Below are positions 8,852 through 18,658 of a stretch of 64,000 nt of DNA, piece after piece. The first letter of the stretch is position 1. Each line of letters opens with the position of its first letter. A model generated the notes under the pieces. The model made no database searches. It saw nothing but the letters and a program-made list of their open reading frames with translations, and was not told the DNA's origin. The DNA is from Pseudonocardia ammonioxydans. GTDB lineage: Bacteria > Actinomycetota > Actinomycetes > Mycobacteriales > Pseudonocardiaceae. The translations under genes were made by a program, and so were the position numbers. The stretch is from positions 1-64,000 of the forward strand of contig NZ_FOUY01000024.1 of assembly GCF_900115005.1 (NCBI RefSeq). The letters run 5' to 3'.

Positions 8852-9523
8852 CTACACAAGCCTCCGGTCGGTGGCCCAGCGGGACAGTTCGTGCCGGTTC
8901 GACGTCTGCGTCTTGCGCAGCACGCTGGACACGTGCGTCTCCACCGTCTTCACCGAGATGAACAGCTCCCCGGCGATCTCCTTGTAGGCGTAGCCCCGGG
9001 CCAGCAGCCGCAGCACGTCGCGCTCTCGCTTGGTCAGCTGGTCCACCTCCGGGTCCACCGGCGGCGCCGCGCCCGGACGGTCGGAGAAGGCGTCGAGCAC
9101 GAACCCGGCCAGGCGCGGCGAGAACACCGCGTCCCCGACCCGGACCCGGCGCACCGCGTCCGCCAGGTCCCGCCCCGAGATCGTCTTCGTGACGTAGCCG
9201 CGCGCACCGGCCCGGATGACGCTGATGACGTCCTCCCCCGCGTCGGAGACCGACAGCGCCAGGAACACCGACTCGGTGCCGGCCGCCCGCGCGCGGCGCA
9301 GGATCTCGGCCCCGCCACCGCCGGGCAGGTGTACGTCCAGCAGCACGACGTCCGGGACGAGGTGCCCGATGCCGGCGACCGCCTCGTCCACCGAGCCGGC
9401 CTCGCCGATCACCTCGACGACCGGCGTGCGCCCGTCGCCGCGGTCCAGCTCGGCACGTACGCCGGACCGGAACAGCGCGTGGTCGTCGACCAGGTAGACC
9501 CGGATCGGCGCCTCGTCGTTCAT
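8852..9523 (-). CDS. NarL/LuxR-family response regulator paired with the PspC sensor kinase
   Basis: 223 residues. Receiver domain with acidic pair VDDH (about 11-14), phospho-acceptor in PDVVLLDVHLPGGGG (about residue 60), and K of YVTKTI (about 113). A LuxR-type helix-turn-helix follows: LTKRERDVLRLLARG, YKEIAGELFISVKTVETHVS (about 155-200). Its ATG overlaps the kinase stop codon (ATGA, 9520-9523), so the two are translationally coupled and surely form one system. The PspC domain on the kinase and the divergent PspC protein suggest control of an envelope-stress response; its targets are not known. Confidence 0.93.
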   Translation of the reverse strand: MNDEAPIRVYLVDDHALFRSGVRAELDRGDGRTPVVEVIGEAGSVDEAVAGIGHLVPDVVLLDVHLPGGGGAEILRRARAAGTESVFLALSVSDAGEDVISVIRAGARGYVTKTISGRDLADAVRRVRVGDAVFSPRLAGFVLDAFSDRPGAAPPVDPEVDQLTKRERDVLRLLARGYAYKEIAGELFISVKTVETHVSSVLRKTQTSNRHELSRWATDRRLV

Positions 9524-11265
9524 GCGGTCTCCCCCTCTGCCAGCGGCATCGACAGCCGTACCTCGGTCCCCTCGCCCGCAGCCGTGCGGATCCGGACCGT
9601 GCCGCCGTGCCGGTTCATCCGTGCGTGGATCGAGTCGGCCAGACCGTGCCGGTCGCCGTCCACCGAATCCGGGTCGAAACCGCGGCCCCGGTCCCGGACG
9701 AACACCTCGGCCGTGCCGGGCCCCTCGTCGGAGGCCTGCTCCACCTCCACGTAGACGTCCACGTCGGAGGTACCGGAGTGCTTCGCCGCGTTGACCATAG
9801 CCTCCCGCGCCGCGAGCACCAGGGCACGCAGGTCGGCGTCGAGCTCGGCGTCACCGACCAGCACCGGCCCGACGGTGACGGCGTAGGTGTCCTCCACCTC
9901 CCCGGCGACCCGGGTGATCGCCGCGGACAGCGTCGTCTCGGTCGTGGCCCCGTGACCGTCGCCGCCCCGCGCGCGGCCGTCCGGGCCGTAGAGCCAGGCC
10001 CGCAGCTCGCGTTCCTGACCGCGGGCCAGCCGCTGCACCTCGCGGGAGTCGGAGGCCTGGCGCTGGATCAGCGCCAGCGTCTGCAGGACCGAGTCGTGCA
10101 GGTGCGCGGCGATCTCCATGCGTTCCGCCTCGACCGCGCGGGCCCGTCGCTCCTCGCCGAGGTCCCGGACCAGCCGCATCCACCACGGCACGGTCAGCAC
10201 GACGACACCGAGCAGGGTCGCGAGCGCGGCCAGGATCCCGAACCGGACCTGGCCGAGGTCGAGCTGTCCGAGCAGGAACACCATCAGCCCGGTCATGACC
10301 AGGGCGGCGCCGAGGAACGTCCGCAGCAGCGCCGCGCGTCCCCCGACGACGCGCGTGCGGGCGTCGCGGGCCCACCGCCTGCGCTGCGCCTCGTCGGCCT
10401 CCCGCCAGACGACCGCGGCGCCCACCGTGGCCAGCCCCAGCGGCCCGGCGATCCAGCCGAGCACCGTCGACCCGGACGTGGCCGCGACGAGCGAGAGCCC
10501 CAGGCCGAGGGTGAGCAGACCGGCCGCCTGCAGCCGCTCGGAGCGGGTGACCGTGCGCTCGACCCCGGTGTCCTCTTCCTGCCGGACGAACACCCACAGC
10601 AGGCCGTAGGCCAGCACGCCGGCCCAGCCCAGGAACGTCAGGACGACGAACGCGGCCCGCGCCCACCGGGCGTCGACACCGAGGTGGTCGGCCACGCCGC
10701 CGGCGACCCCGCCGAGCATCCGGCCGGACCGGCGCCGGGCGAGCGGGGCCCGGGCCGGGGCGCCGGGGCGGTCGACGGGTGCGGTCCCTGCCCCCGCCGG
10801 GGGCTGGTCCGCGGTCGCGTCCTCCGACGCCGTGGTGTCCGGTCCGCCGTCCGAGGACTCCTCCGCGGAGTCACCGGCCGCGTCGTGCCTCGTTCCCGCA
10901 CTCCCCGGGGCGGTGCCCTCGGGGGCTGTGCCCTCCTGGGCCGTGCCGTCCGGGGTTGTGCCCTCCTGGGCTGTGCGCGCCGGGGCTGTGCCCTGCGGGG
11001 CTGCGCCGTCCTGGGCTGTGCCCGCCGGGGCTGTGCCGTCCGGGGCCGTGCCACCCGTGCCCGCCTCCGCGCCGTCGGGGGCACGGTCGTCACCGGGGTC
11101 CGCGGAGCGGACGGGCGCGGTCGTCGCACCGGGGTCGTCGACGACCTCGGTGGCGCACGCCGGGCCCCCCGACCGCAGGCGTGCGGTGCGCGAGCGCGTC
11201 CACCACGACGCGCCGTCCCGGTTCCCGGGGGGCGCCCCGTGCACGGATGGGTTCGGGCTGTTCAC
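9520..11265 (-). CDS. PspC-domain sensor histidine kinase (HisKA_3 type)
   Basis: 581 residues from GTG 11265. Residues about 1-185 are low-complexity and include some ten repeats of G-T-A-x-x, encoded by a 15-base tandem repeat. A PspC domain follows (SGRMLGGVAGGVADHLGVD..WARAAFVVL, about 190-240). Then come several transmembrane helices (LLTLGLGLSLVAATSGSTVL; ALVMTGLMVFLLGQL; ILAALATLLGVVVLTVPWW). The HisKA_3 dimerisation box is EIAAHLHDSVLQTLALIQRQ (phospho-His in HLHDS). The HATPase has N-box REAMVNAAKHSG and G-box DRGRGFDP / HGLADSI. This is the typical actinobacterial architecture in which PspC is fused to a kinase. It is divergent from the PspC-only gene at 11375, so the pair may share a control region of 109 bases. 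Confidence 0.92.
   Translation of the reverse strand: MNSPNPSVHGAPPGNRDGASWWTRSRTARLRSGGPACATEVVDDPGATTAPVRSADPGDDRAPDGAEAGTGGTAPDGTAPAGTAQDGAAPQGTAPARTAQEGTTPDGTAQEGTAPEGTAPGSAGTRHDAAGDSAEESSDGGPDTTASEDATADQPPAGAGTAPVDRPGAPARAPLARRRSGRMLGGVAGGVADHLGVDARWARAAFVVLTFLGWAGVLAYGLLWVFVRQEEDTGVERTVTRSERLQAAGLLTLGLGLSLVAATSGSTVLGWIAGPLGLATVGAAVVWREADEAQRRRWARDARTRVVGGRAALLRTFLGAALVMTGLMVFLLGQLDLGQVRFGILAALATLLGVVVLTVPWWMRLVRDLGEERRARAVEAERMEIAAHLHDSVLQTLALIQRQASDSREVQRLARGQERELRAWLYGPDGRARGGDGHGATTETTLSAAITRVAGEVEDTYAVTVGPVLVGDAELDADLRALVLAAREAMVNAAKHSGTSDVDVYVEVEQASDEGPGTAEVFVRDRGRGFDPDSVDGDRHGLADSIHARMNRHGGTVRIRTAAGEGTEVRLSMPLAEGETA
10907..11056. repeat. 15-base tandem repeat inside the kinase gene
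   Basis: About ten imperfect copies of a 15-base unit (consensus on + strand GGGGCTGTGCCCTCC, alternating with TGG-starting units). It encodes a Gly-Thr-Ala-rich linker ahead of the PspC domain. Units differ at several positions, so the array is not newly expanded. Confidence 0.85.
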
Positions 11266-11374
11266 GGGTCCATGGTCACACGCGTCGCGACGGTCCCCCT
11301 CCGGTTTCCTTCCAGGGGTGTCTCAGGGTTGTCCCCGAGACCGCGGGGCGGCGGCGCGGGGCAGGCTGGTCACC

Positions 11375-12661
11375 ATGAACGGAACGGGGGCCCCGGAGCC
11401 GGGGACACAGCGAGTCGCCGCGCAGGGCATGGACACCCTGCGCGACATGTGGGACTCCCGGCCGCTGCGACCGCGCGACGACCGCAAGCTCGCCGGGGTC
11501 GCCGCCGCCGTCGCCCGCCGCTACGACCTGGACCCGACCCTGGTGCGGGTCGGTTTCGTCGTCGCCGCGGTCACCGGCCCGGGACTGCCGCTCTACCTGG
11601 CGGGGTGCGCCGTGCTGCCCGACGCCGGTCCGCCCGGCGCGCCGGCACCGGCCCGGAGCGGGACGACGTCGGCACTGTCGGTCGTCCTGCTGACCGTCGC
11701 GGCCCTGCTCGCGATCCCGCTGGTGATGCCGGTCGACCGGATGATCGCGACGGTCGTGACGCTGGGGCTGCTGGTCGCGTTGCACCTCTCCCGCGGGTCG
11801 CGGCCCGGCAGCCGGGAGGCGGCGGCCGCCCCGACCGCGCCGGCACCGTGGGCCGTCCCGCCGCAGCCACCGGCCACCCCGGCGGCACCGACCGCGCCGG
11901 TCCCGCCGCTGCACGCCCGGGCCGAGCCGGTCCGGACACCACCGGCCTGGGACCCGCTCGGGGTCGCGCCGTTCGCCTGGGACCTGCCCGAGCCCGGCCC
12001 GGAGCCGGCCCCGCCGGCGCCCCCGCGTTCGAAGCTGACACCGGTGACGCTCGCGGTCGCCCTCGTCGTCGCCGGGATGGTCGGGGTCGTCGCGCTGACC
12101 GCACCGGGTGTGCTGCCGGCGTCCGCGGTCCCCGGGGCCGCGCTGGCCGTGGTCGGGGTCGGGCTGCTGATCGGGGCGTTCCGGCGCGCCGGGCGCTGGC
12201 TCATCCCGTTCGCCGTGGTGCTGGCGCTGGTCACCGGGATGACGACGCTGCTCAACGGCGCACTCGGACCGGACGGCTGGGCGGTGCGCGGCGGGTTCGG
12301 CCCGATCGAGGAGTCCCCGGCCACGGCGGCCCAGCTGGCGCCGGAGTACCGGCGCGGCACCGGGGCCATCGAGCTGGACCTGACCCGGCTCGACCTGACC
12401 GCCCAGCCGGGCGCCGAGGGCCCGGTCCGCACCCGGGCGGAGATCGGAGCCGGTGTGGTCTCCGTGCGGGTACCGGAGAACGCCGACCTGCGGGTCCACG
12501 GATCGGCCGGGTTCGGTGACGTGACGATCGACGGGCAGTCGCGGACCGGGCAGGACCCGAGCCTGGTGGTCACCGACCCCGGCCCGGACGGTCCCGGCGG
12601 GCGGGTCCTGGAGCTCGACCTGCGGTCGGAGATGGGAGCGGTGGAGGTGCAGCGTGGATGA
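11375..12661 (+). CDS. PspC domain-containing multi-pass membrane protein
   Basis: 428 residues from ATG 11375. An N-terminal PspC domain (DDRKLAGVAAAVARRYDLDP, RVGFVVAAVTGPGLPLYLAG, about 30-80) is followed by hydrophobic pairs (about 95-130) and a second block (VTLAVALVVAGMVGVVAL, AVPGAALAVVGVGLLIGAF, WLIPFAVVLALVTGMTTLL, about 225-300). The soluble C-terminal beta domain (TRAEIGAGVVSVRVPENADL, GSAGFGDVTIDG) resembles the LiaF C-terminus. Predicted partner or input element for the neighbouring PspC kinase in envelope-stress sensing. The gene stops exactly where a duplicated 26-base element begins. Confidence 0.87.
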   Translation: MNGTGAPEPGTQRVAAQGMDTLRDMWDSRPLRPRDDRKLAGVAAAVARRYDLDPTLVRVGFVVAAVTGPGLPLYLAGCAVLPDAGPPGAPAPARSGTTSALSVVLLTVAALLAIPLVMPVDRMIATVVTLGLLVALHLSRGSRPGSREAAAAPTAPAPWAVPPQPPATPAAPTAPVPPLHARAEPVRTPPAWDPLGVAPFAWDLPEPGPEPAPPAPPRSKLTPVTLAVALVVAGMVGVVALTAPGVLPASAVPGAALAVVGVGLLIGAFRRAGRWLIPFAVVLALVTGMTTLLNGALGPDGWAVRGGFGPIEESPATAAQLAPEYRRGTGAIELDLTRLDLTAQPGAEGPVRTRAEIGAGVVSVRVPENADLRVHGSAGFGDVTIDGQSRTGQDPSLVVTDPGPDGPGGRVLELDLRSEMGAVEVQRG

Positions 12662-12715
12662 ACGGAGCTTGCGGAGTGAACATCGGCGCTGAACGGAGCT
12701 TGCGGAGTGAACATC
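12659..12715 (+). repeat. Duplicated 26-base element carrying a ribosome site
   Basis: The 26 bases at 12659-12684 recur exactly at 12690-12715, with a 5-base spacer. Each copy contains TTGCGGAG followed by TGAACATC. The first copy begins on the stop codon of the PspC gene, and the second supplies the ribosome site (GCGGAG) of the next gene. The junction between the two genes has therefore been duplicated in tandem. Confidence 0.9.
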
Positions 12716-12928
12716 ATGGCTGACAACGAGACCCGGAAGCGCCGCCCGGACGTCATCACGCTGGTGGTGGGCATCCTCGCGCTGCTGGTCGCCGCGGCCG
12801 GCATCACCGGCACGGGCCCGTGGGAGGTCGTCGACATCCGCTGGCTGCTCGCCGGAACGGCCGTCGTGGCCGGCATCGTCTTCCTGGCGGCGAGCCTGCG
12901 TAACTCCCGGGCCCCGTCGGACGACTAA
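12716..12928 (+). CDS. Small two-helix membrane protein
   Basis: 70 residues from ATG 12716; GTG at 12707 is the alternative, but GCGGAG then sits too close. The sequence begins with a charged stretch (MADNETRKRRPD), then TM1 (VITLVVGILALLVAAAGITG) and TM2 (WLLAGTAVVAGIVFLAASL), and ends RNSRAPSDD. Such proteins commonly follow PspC genes in actinomycetes, but no function is established. It lies 54 bases after the PspC gene and is presumably co-transcribed. Confidence 0.75.
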   Translation: MADNETRKRRPDVITLVVGILALLVAAAGITGTGPWEVVDIRWLLAGTAVVAGIVFLAASLRNSRAPSDD

Positions 12929-13031
12929 GGAGGCAACACGGACGCCGGCGGGCTGGGGAGCGTCGCCGACGTCCGCGCCGCCCGAGCGGTCGCGCCCCGA
13001 CGGGGGTCGGGCGCTGGACCCGGGCGGGAGC

Positions 13032-13062
13032 GGGGCGGGGCCGGTATGACCGGCCCCGCCCC
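13032..13062. terminator. Perfect 14-bp hairpin terminator
   Basis: GGGGCGGGGCCGGT (13032-13045), loop ATG, and its exact complement at 13049-13062. It sits between the convergent small membrane protein gene and guaA, and should serve both. Confidence 0.85.
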
Positions 13063-13070
13063 GATTCACG

Positions 13071-14630
<1,560 letters not shown>

Positions 14631-14708
14631 GCGACCAGGGTAACGACGCGACGCCGGTCACCGTGTGGCCGTACCGGGCAGCCACCCCGCCGGGACGTGC
14701 CGCCGCCG

Positions 14709-15479
14709 TCAGGCCGCGAGCCGCTCGATGCCGTCCAGGATCAGCCGGAGGCCGAACTCCCAGTCGCCCTCGGGGTACTCGGCGTCGGCGGCCTCGTCGA
14801 ACCCGCCGGCGTTCCACAGCGTGAGCATGGTCGGGAACCGTTCCTCGCTGTAGTAGGTGCCCCAGAAACCCGCCCGCGACGAGTAGTAGTCGTCCTGGGT
14901 GACCCCGGTACGCGCGGCCAGCGAGGTGTCGGTGATCGCCGCCCGGGCCGTGCCGAAGACGTGCGACTCGATCAGCCCCGCCGACCGGACGACGGTCCCC
15001 GGGGCCAGCCCGGTCAGCAGCATCACCCGGTACAGGTCCTCCTGGACGTCGAGCACGTGCGGGCCCAGCGGCATCCGCCAGAGGTTCGAGCTGATCAGCC
15101 ACGGGTGCTCGCGGTACATCCGCCAGGCCTCGTGCGCGTGGAACTCCGCCTGCGCACGCCACGGCAGCCCGGTGTCCGGCAGCTTCCGGCCCGCCCAGGC
15201 GCGGTCGATCATCAGCTCGAACAGCTCGTCGCGGCCCGGCACGTAGGTGTAGAGGCTCATCGCGCCGACGCCGAGCTCCTGGGCGACCTTGCGCATGGAC
15301 AGCTCGTCGACCGACCGGGCCGCGACGGCCATCCCGGCCTCGACGACCTGGTCCAGGGTCAACCGCTGGCGCGGCCCGCGGCGCGCGGGCGGCGGCGGGT
15401 CCCAGAGCAGTTCGATCATCGCCCGGCCCTCGGGGGTGCCCCACTGCTCCGGCCCGGCCACGTGCTCCTGATCTGACAC
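14709..15479 (-). CDS. TetR-family regulator with TetR_C-type ligand domain
   Basis: 256 residues from GTG 15479, with GAGGGAG just upstream. Helix-turn-helix region: LTLDQVVEAGMAVAARSVDELSMRKVAQELGVGAMSLYTYVPGRD (about 40-84). The C-terminal ligand domain is of the long TetR_C_1 type (AGRKLPDTGLPWRAQAEFHA, YRVMLLTGLAPGTVV). It is divergent from an ABC exporter pair 79 bases away, the classic arrangement of a drug-responsive repressor controlling an efflux pump and itself. Confidence 0.92.
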   Translation of the reverse strand: MSDQEHVAGPEQWGTPEGRAMIELLWDPPPPARRGPRQRLTLDQVVEAGMAVAARSVDELSMRKVAQELGVGAMSLYTYVPGRDELFELMIDRAWAGRKLPDTGLPWRAQAEFHAHEAWRMYREHPWLISSNLWRMPLGPHVLDVQEDLYRVMLLTGLAPGTVVRSAGLIESHVFGTARAAITDTSLAARTGVTQDDYYSSRAGFWGTYYSEERFPTMLTLWNAGGFDEAADAEYPEGDWEFGLRLILDGIERLAA

Positions 15480-15503
15480 CGAAACTCCCTCGCACTTTCT
15501 CCC

Positions 15504-15548
15504 CGTACGGCGTACTGTATCGCCTCGCCACTCGGTACAGCGTACGGC
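15504..15548. promoter_or_regulatory. Imperfect inverted repeats between tetR and the ABC exporter
   Basis: The 79-base divergent spacer contains CGTACGGCGTACTGTA (15504-15519) and, after 15 bases, GTACAGCGTACGGCG (15535-15549). These are imperfect inverted copies built on GTACNGCGTAC. This is the expected location and form of a TetR operator overlapping both promoters. Confidence 0.5.
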
Positions 15549-15558
15549 GAGAGGACTC

Positions 15559-16617
15559 TTGTTGATCCACACCGAAGCACTGACCCGGCACTTCCGGGTC
15601 GGGAACGAGACCGTCGAGGCGGTGCGGGGCATCGACCTCGACGTCGCCGCCGGCGAGCTGGTCGCCTTCCTCGGCCCGAACGGCGCGGGGAAGTCGACGA
15701 CGCTGCGGATGCTCACCAGCCTGCTGCCGCCCAGCTCCGGGCGCGCCGAGGTCGCCGGCCTCGACGTCGCCGCACACCCGGCCGAGGTGCGCAGGCGGAT
15801 CGGCTACATCGGCCAGAAGGACGGCGCCGGGCACAACTACCGGGTCCGCGACGAGCTGCTCCTGCAGGGCCGGTTCTACGGCCTGTCCCGGGCCGAGGCG
15901 GCCGCGAACACCGAGCGGCTGCTGCACACCCTGGACCTGGGCAGGCTGGGGATGCGCAAGGTCAGCACGCTCTCCGGCGGGCAGAAGCGCCGCCTGGACA
16001 TCGCGCTCGGCCTGGTCCACTCGCCGCGCCTGCTGTTCCTCGACGAGCCCTCGACCGGCATGGACCCGCAGAACCGGGCGAACCTGTGGGAGCACATCCT
16101 GCGCATCCGTGCCGAGCACGGGACGACGATCGTGCTGACCACCCACTACCTCGACGAGGCCGACGCGATGGCCGAACGGGTGGTGATCATCGATCACGGG
16201 CTGGTGATCGCCGACGACACCGCCGAGCGGCTCAAGGCCGAGCGGGCCGGTGACCGGCTGACCGTGACCGTCGCCGCGGCCGACGTCCCCGCGGCCCGCG
16301 CGGTGCTCGCCCGGGTGGGCGCCGCCGTGCCCGCCGGAGCCGTCGCCGCCGGCGCCACGGACGACGACAGCCGGGGCGGCCCGGAACCGGACGGCCCAGA
16401 TCCGAGCAGGGCAGAACGGGAGATCGAGGAGCACGCCGCCCCGGACGGCCGGGCGCTCACCATCGGGGTCGCCGCGGCCGCGCACGCGCTGCCCCCGCTG
16501 CTGGGCGAGCTGCGCGACGCGGGGATCGAGGTGCTGGCCGCCGAGTCCCGGCGGCCCACGCTCGACGACGTCTTCCTGCACCTGACCGGCCGCAGCCTGC
16601 GCGAGGGGGAAGCCTGA
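15559..16617 (+). CDS. ABC transporter ATP-binding protein, DrrA-like
   Basis: 352 residues from TTG 15559 (a second TTG at 15562 is equally possible; GAGAGGA precedes both). Nucleotide-binding subunit of a drug/lipid exporter. Walker A GPNGAGKST (about 39-47), signature LSGGQKRR (about 141), Walker B LLFLDEPSTGMDP (about 158-170), H-loop TTHYLDEAD (about 195). The C-terminal extension (about 215-352) is the DrrA type and contains a low-complexity insert (DDDSRGGPEPDGPDPS). It overlaps the permease gene by one base. Confidence 0.93.
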   Translation: MLIHTEALTRHFRVGNETVEAVRGIDLDVAAGELVAFLGPNGAGKSTTLRMLTSLLPPSSGRAEVAGLDVAAHPAEVRRRIGYIGQKDGAGHNYRVRDELLLQGRFYGLSRAEAAANTERLLHTLDLGRLGMRKVSTLSGGQKRRLDIALGLVHSPRLLFLDEPSTGMDPQNRANLWEHILRIRAEHGTTIVLTTHYLDEADAMAERVVIIDHGLVIADDTAERLKAERAGDRLTVTVAAADVPAARAVLARVGAAVPAGAVAAGATDDDSRGGPEPDGPDPSRAEREIEEHAAPDGRALTIGVAAAAHALPPLLGELRDAGIEVLAAESRRPTLDDVFLHLTGRSLREGEA

Positions 16618-17405
16618 TGACCGTCCTGGCCCCCCGGTCCACCGGGGTCCTCACCGACATCCGCAACGTGTGGTGGCGGGAGACGCTCACGATCGTCCGG
16701 GACCCGTTCTCGCTGATCTTCAGCCTGGTCCAGCCGCTGGTGTTCCTGGGCCTGTTCGGGCCGCTGCTGTCCGGGCTCGCGGGCGACGGCGGGATGTTCG
16801 GCGGGTCGTCGCTGCAGTGGTTCCTGCCCGGGGTCATCGTCATGATCACGATGTTCGGGACCTCGATGACCGGCGCCAACCTGCAGTTCGAGATCATGAC
16901 CGGGGCGTTCGAGCGGATGCTGGCGACGCCACTGGCGCGGTCGTCGCTGATGGTCGGGCGGGCGCTCAAGGAACTGACGCCGCTGGTCGTGCAGGCCGCC
17001 ATCGTCACGCTGGTCGCGGTGCCGTTCGGCTTCGCGCTGTACCCGCTGCACGTGCTGGTCGGGCTGGTCCTGCTCGGCGTCTTCGGGGTCGGGGTGGGGG
17101 CGCTGTCCTACGCGCTCGCGATCGCCGCCCGCAGGACCGAGTGGATCTTCTGGGCGGTGCAGCAGTCGCTGCTGTTCCCGCTGCTGATCCTGTCCGGGAT
17201 GATGCTGCCGCTGGAGACCGGCCCGGAGTGGATGCGGGTCGCGTCCCTGGTCAACCCGCTGACCTACGTCGTGGACGCCGAGCGGGCCCTGTTCTCCGGG
17301 ACCCTCGCCGACCCGGCGGTGCTGAACGGCTTCGTCGCCGCCGTCGTCACGGCCGCGGTCGGACTGGCCGTCGGCATCCGCGCGATCCGCGGGGCGACCG
17401 CCTGA
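16617..17405 (+). CDS. ABC-2 type transporter permease, DrrB-like
   Basis: 262 residues. ATG overlaps the TGA of the ATPase gene (16617), so the two subunits are coupled. Six predicted helices: FSLIFSLVQPLVFLGLFGPLL, SLQWFLPGVIVMITMFGTSM, ELTPLVVQAAIVTLVAVPFGF, VLVGLVLLGVFGVGVGALSY, SLLFPLLILSGMMLPLE and a last one near 235-255. ABC-2 motif LSGMMLPLETGPEWM. Predicted efflux of a hydrophobic compound under the divergent TetR regulator; substrate unknown. Confidence 0.92.
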   Translation: MTVLAPRSTGVLTDIRNVWWRETLTIVRDPFSLIFSLVQPLVFLGLFGPLLSGLAGDGGMFGGSSLQWFLPGVIVMITMFGTSMTGANLQFEIMTGAFERMLATPLARSSLMVGRALKELTPLVVQAAIVTLVAVPFGFALYPLHVLVGLVLLGVFGVGVGALSYALAIAARRTEWIFWAVQQSLLFPLLILSGMMLPLETGPEWMRVASLVNPLTYVVDAERALFSGTLADPAVLNGFVAAVVTAAVGLAVGIRAIRGATA

Positions 17406-17408
17406 GTG

Positions 17409-17457
17409 CCGCGGCCGGCACCCGGATCGGACTCGGTCCTACTCGTGCCGGCCGCGG
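17409..17457. terminator. Hairpin terminator with 13-bp perfect stem
   Basis: CCGCGGCCGGCAC (17409-17421) pairs exactly with 17445-17457 across a 23-base loop. It follows the permease stop directly. The right arm lies in the last codons of the convergent gene. Confidence 0.65.
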
Positions 17458-17873
17458 GAGCGGTGCGGGGGCGGCTGGACCGCCCCGAGCAGGGCACGCA
17501 GGTCGGCGGCGGAGGCCGCCCGCCGCCCCAGGTCGACGGCGACGACCGGCGCGACCTCGCGCAGCCGCGGGAGCACGGCGGGGTCGGCGAGGTCGTGGGT
17601 GCCGCCGTCCACGACCCCGGTGACGATCGCGTCCGGGCGCGCCTCGGCCACCGCGCCGGGGTCGGGAGCACGGTCGCCACCGACCGGGCCGACGCCGTCG
17701 AGCTCGCCGGCGCAGCCCACGACCCGTGCACCCAGCTCCAGCAGCAGCGCACCGACGTCCGGGTCCGTCGCGACGACCTGGGTGATCGGCCCGCGCAGCG
17801 GCACCGGCGTCCCGGTCGCGTCGACGAACGCGCGTCCACCTCCCATGGCGGACCCGGCGGTGGGTCGGTTCAT
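17439..17873 (-). CDS. FecB/BtuF-like periplasmic-binding-domain fragment protein
   Basis: 144 residues from ATG 17873, with GAGGAGGAG upstream. The sequence reads like the N-terminal lobe of a siderophore/cobalamin-binding protein: ITQVVATDPDVGALLLELGARVVG, then DPGAVAEARPDAIVTGVVD, then PAVLPRLREVAPVVAVDL (about 30-115). There is no signal peptide or lipobox, the second lobe is missing, and no permease is nearby. It is about half the family length, so either a cytoplasmic single-lobe protein or a truncated remnant with an intact start. Confidence 0.6.
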   Translation of the reverse strand: MNRPTAGSAMGGGRAFVDATGTPVPLRGPITQVVATDPDVGALLLELGARVVGCAGELDGVGPVGGDRAPDPGAVAEARPDAIVTGVVDGGTHDLADPAVLPRLREVAPVVAVDLGRRAASAADLRALLGAVQPPPHRSRGRHE

Positions 17874-18001
17874 CCGGTGCTCCTCCTCGGCTGCGGCACG
17901 GCGGCTGAGGACCATCATGCCCGGGCCCGGACGGCGTGCGGATCTCCGGCACGCGGGAATCCGATGGCCGCAGGCGCCCGGTGCACCTACCGTCCTGCGC
18001 C

Positions 18002-18511
18002 GTGACCAGACCGAGTGAGACCCGGATCCGTCGGGCCATGGCGAACTGTTCCCGGGGCGAGGCGTCCCGGATGGTGCTGCCCGCCGCGGTCCGCGAGCTC
18101 GACCCCGACCAGCTCGACGACGTCGCGGGCTGGCGCGACCCGAAGGCGCCGGAACGGGGCGTGCTGCTCGTGCCGACCGCGGACGGGCCGGTGGGGATCG
18201 TGCTGCGCGCCGCGGCCGGCCGGACCCGGGCCGCCGCCATGTGCGCGCTGTGCCGGACCACCCACTCGGTCGGCGGAGTGGCGCTGTTCGCCGCCGCCCG
18301 TGCCGGCTCCAAGGGCCGCCAGGGCGACACCGTCGGTACCTACATCTGCGCCGACCTCGCCTGCGCCGAGCACGTGCGCCAGGAGCACGCGACCGCGGCA
18401 CTGCGGCCCACGCCGGGGACGACCGTGGACGAGCGCCGCACGGGCCTGCAGGAACGGGCGGCGGAGTTCGTCGCGACGGTCACCGGCGCGGCGCCGGCCC
18501 CGGCCGGCTGA
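18002..18511 (+). CDS. FBP-domain (EF-G-binding, treble-clef zinc finger) protein
   Basis: 169 residues from GTG 18002. Matches the FBP C-terminal zinc-finger family related to FusB/EF-G-binding proteins: IRRAMANCSRGEASRMVLP, WRDPKAPERG, then Cys pairs C-A-L-C-R-T-T-H and Y-I-C-A-D-L-A-C-A-E-H-V-R forming the four-Cys zinc site (about 80-125). FusB-type proteins bind EF-G and rescue ribosomes from fusidic acid. Whether this stand-alone actinobacterial form does so is inference. Confidence 0.82.
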   Translation: MTRPSETRIRRAMANCSRGEASRMVLPAAVRELDPDQLDDVAGWRDPKAPERGVLLVPTADGPVGIVLRAAAGRTRAAAMCALCRTTHSVGGVALFAAARAGSKGRQGDTVGTYICADLACAEHVRQEHATAALRPTPGTTVDERRTGLQERAAEFVATVTGAAPAPAG

Positions 18512-18658
18512 GCGGAGCGGACCTCTTGCCTCCGCGGGGCCGGACCGGGCCGGCAGCGTTTATCCGCAGGACGACAGTGGTAGACCCTGCGGTACGGCCC
18601 GGCTGCGCAGCATGGCGCCGTGGTGCGGGCCCGCGGACTCGGATGGGACGGAGTGCGG

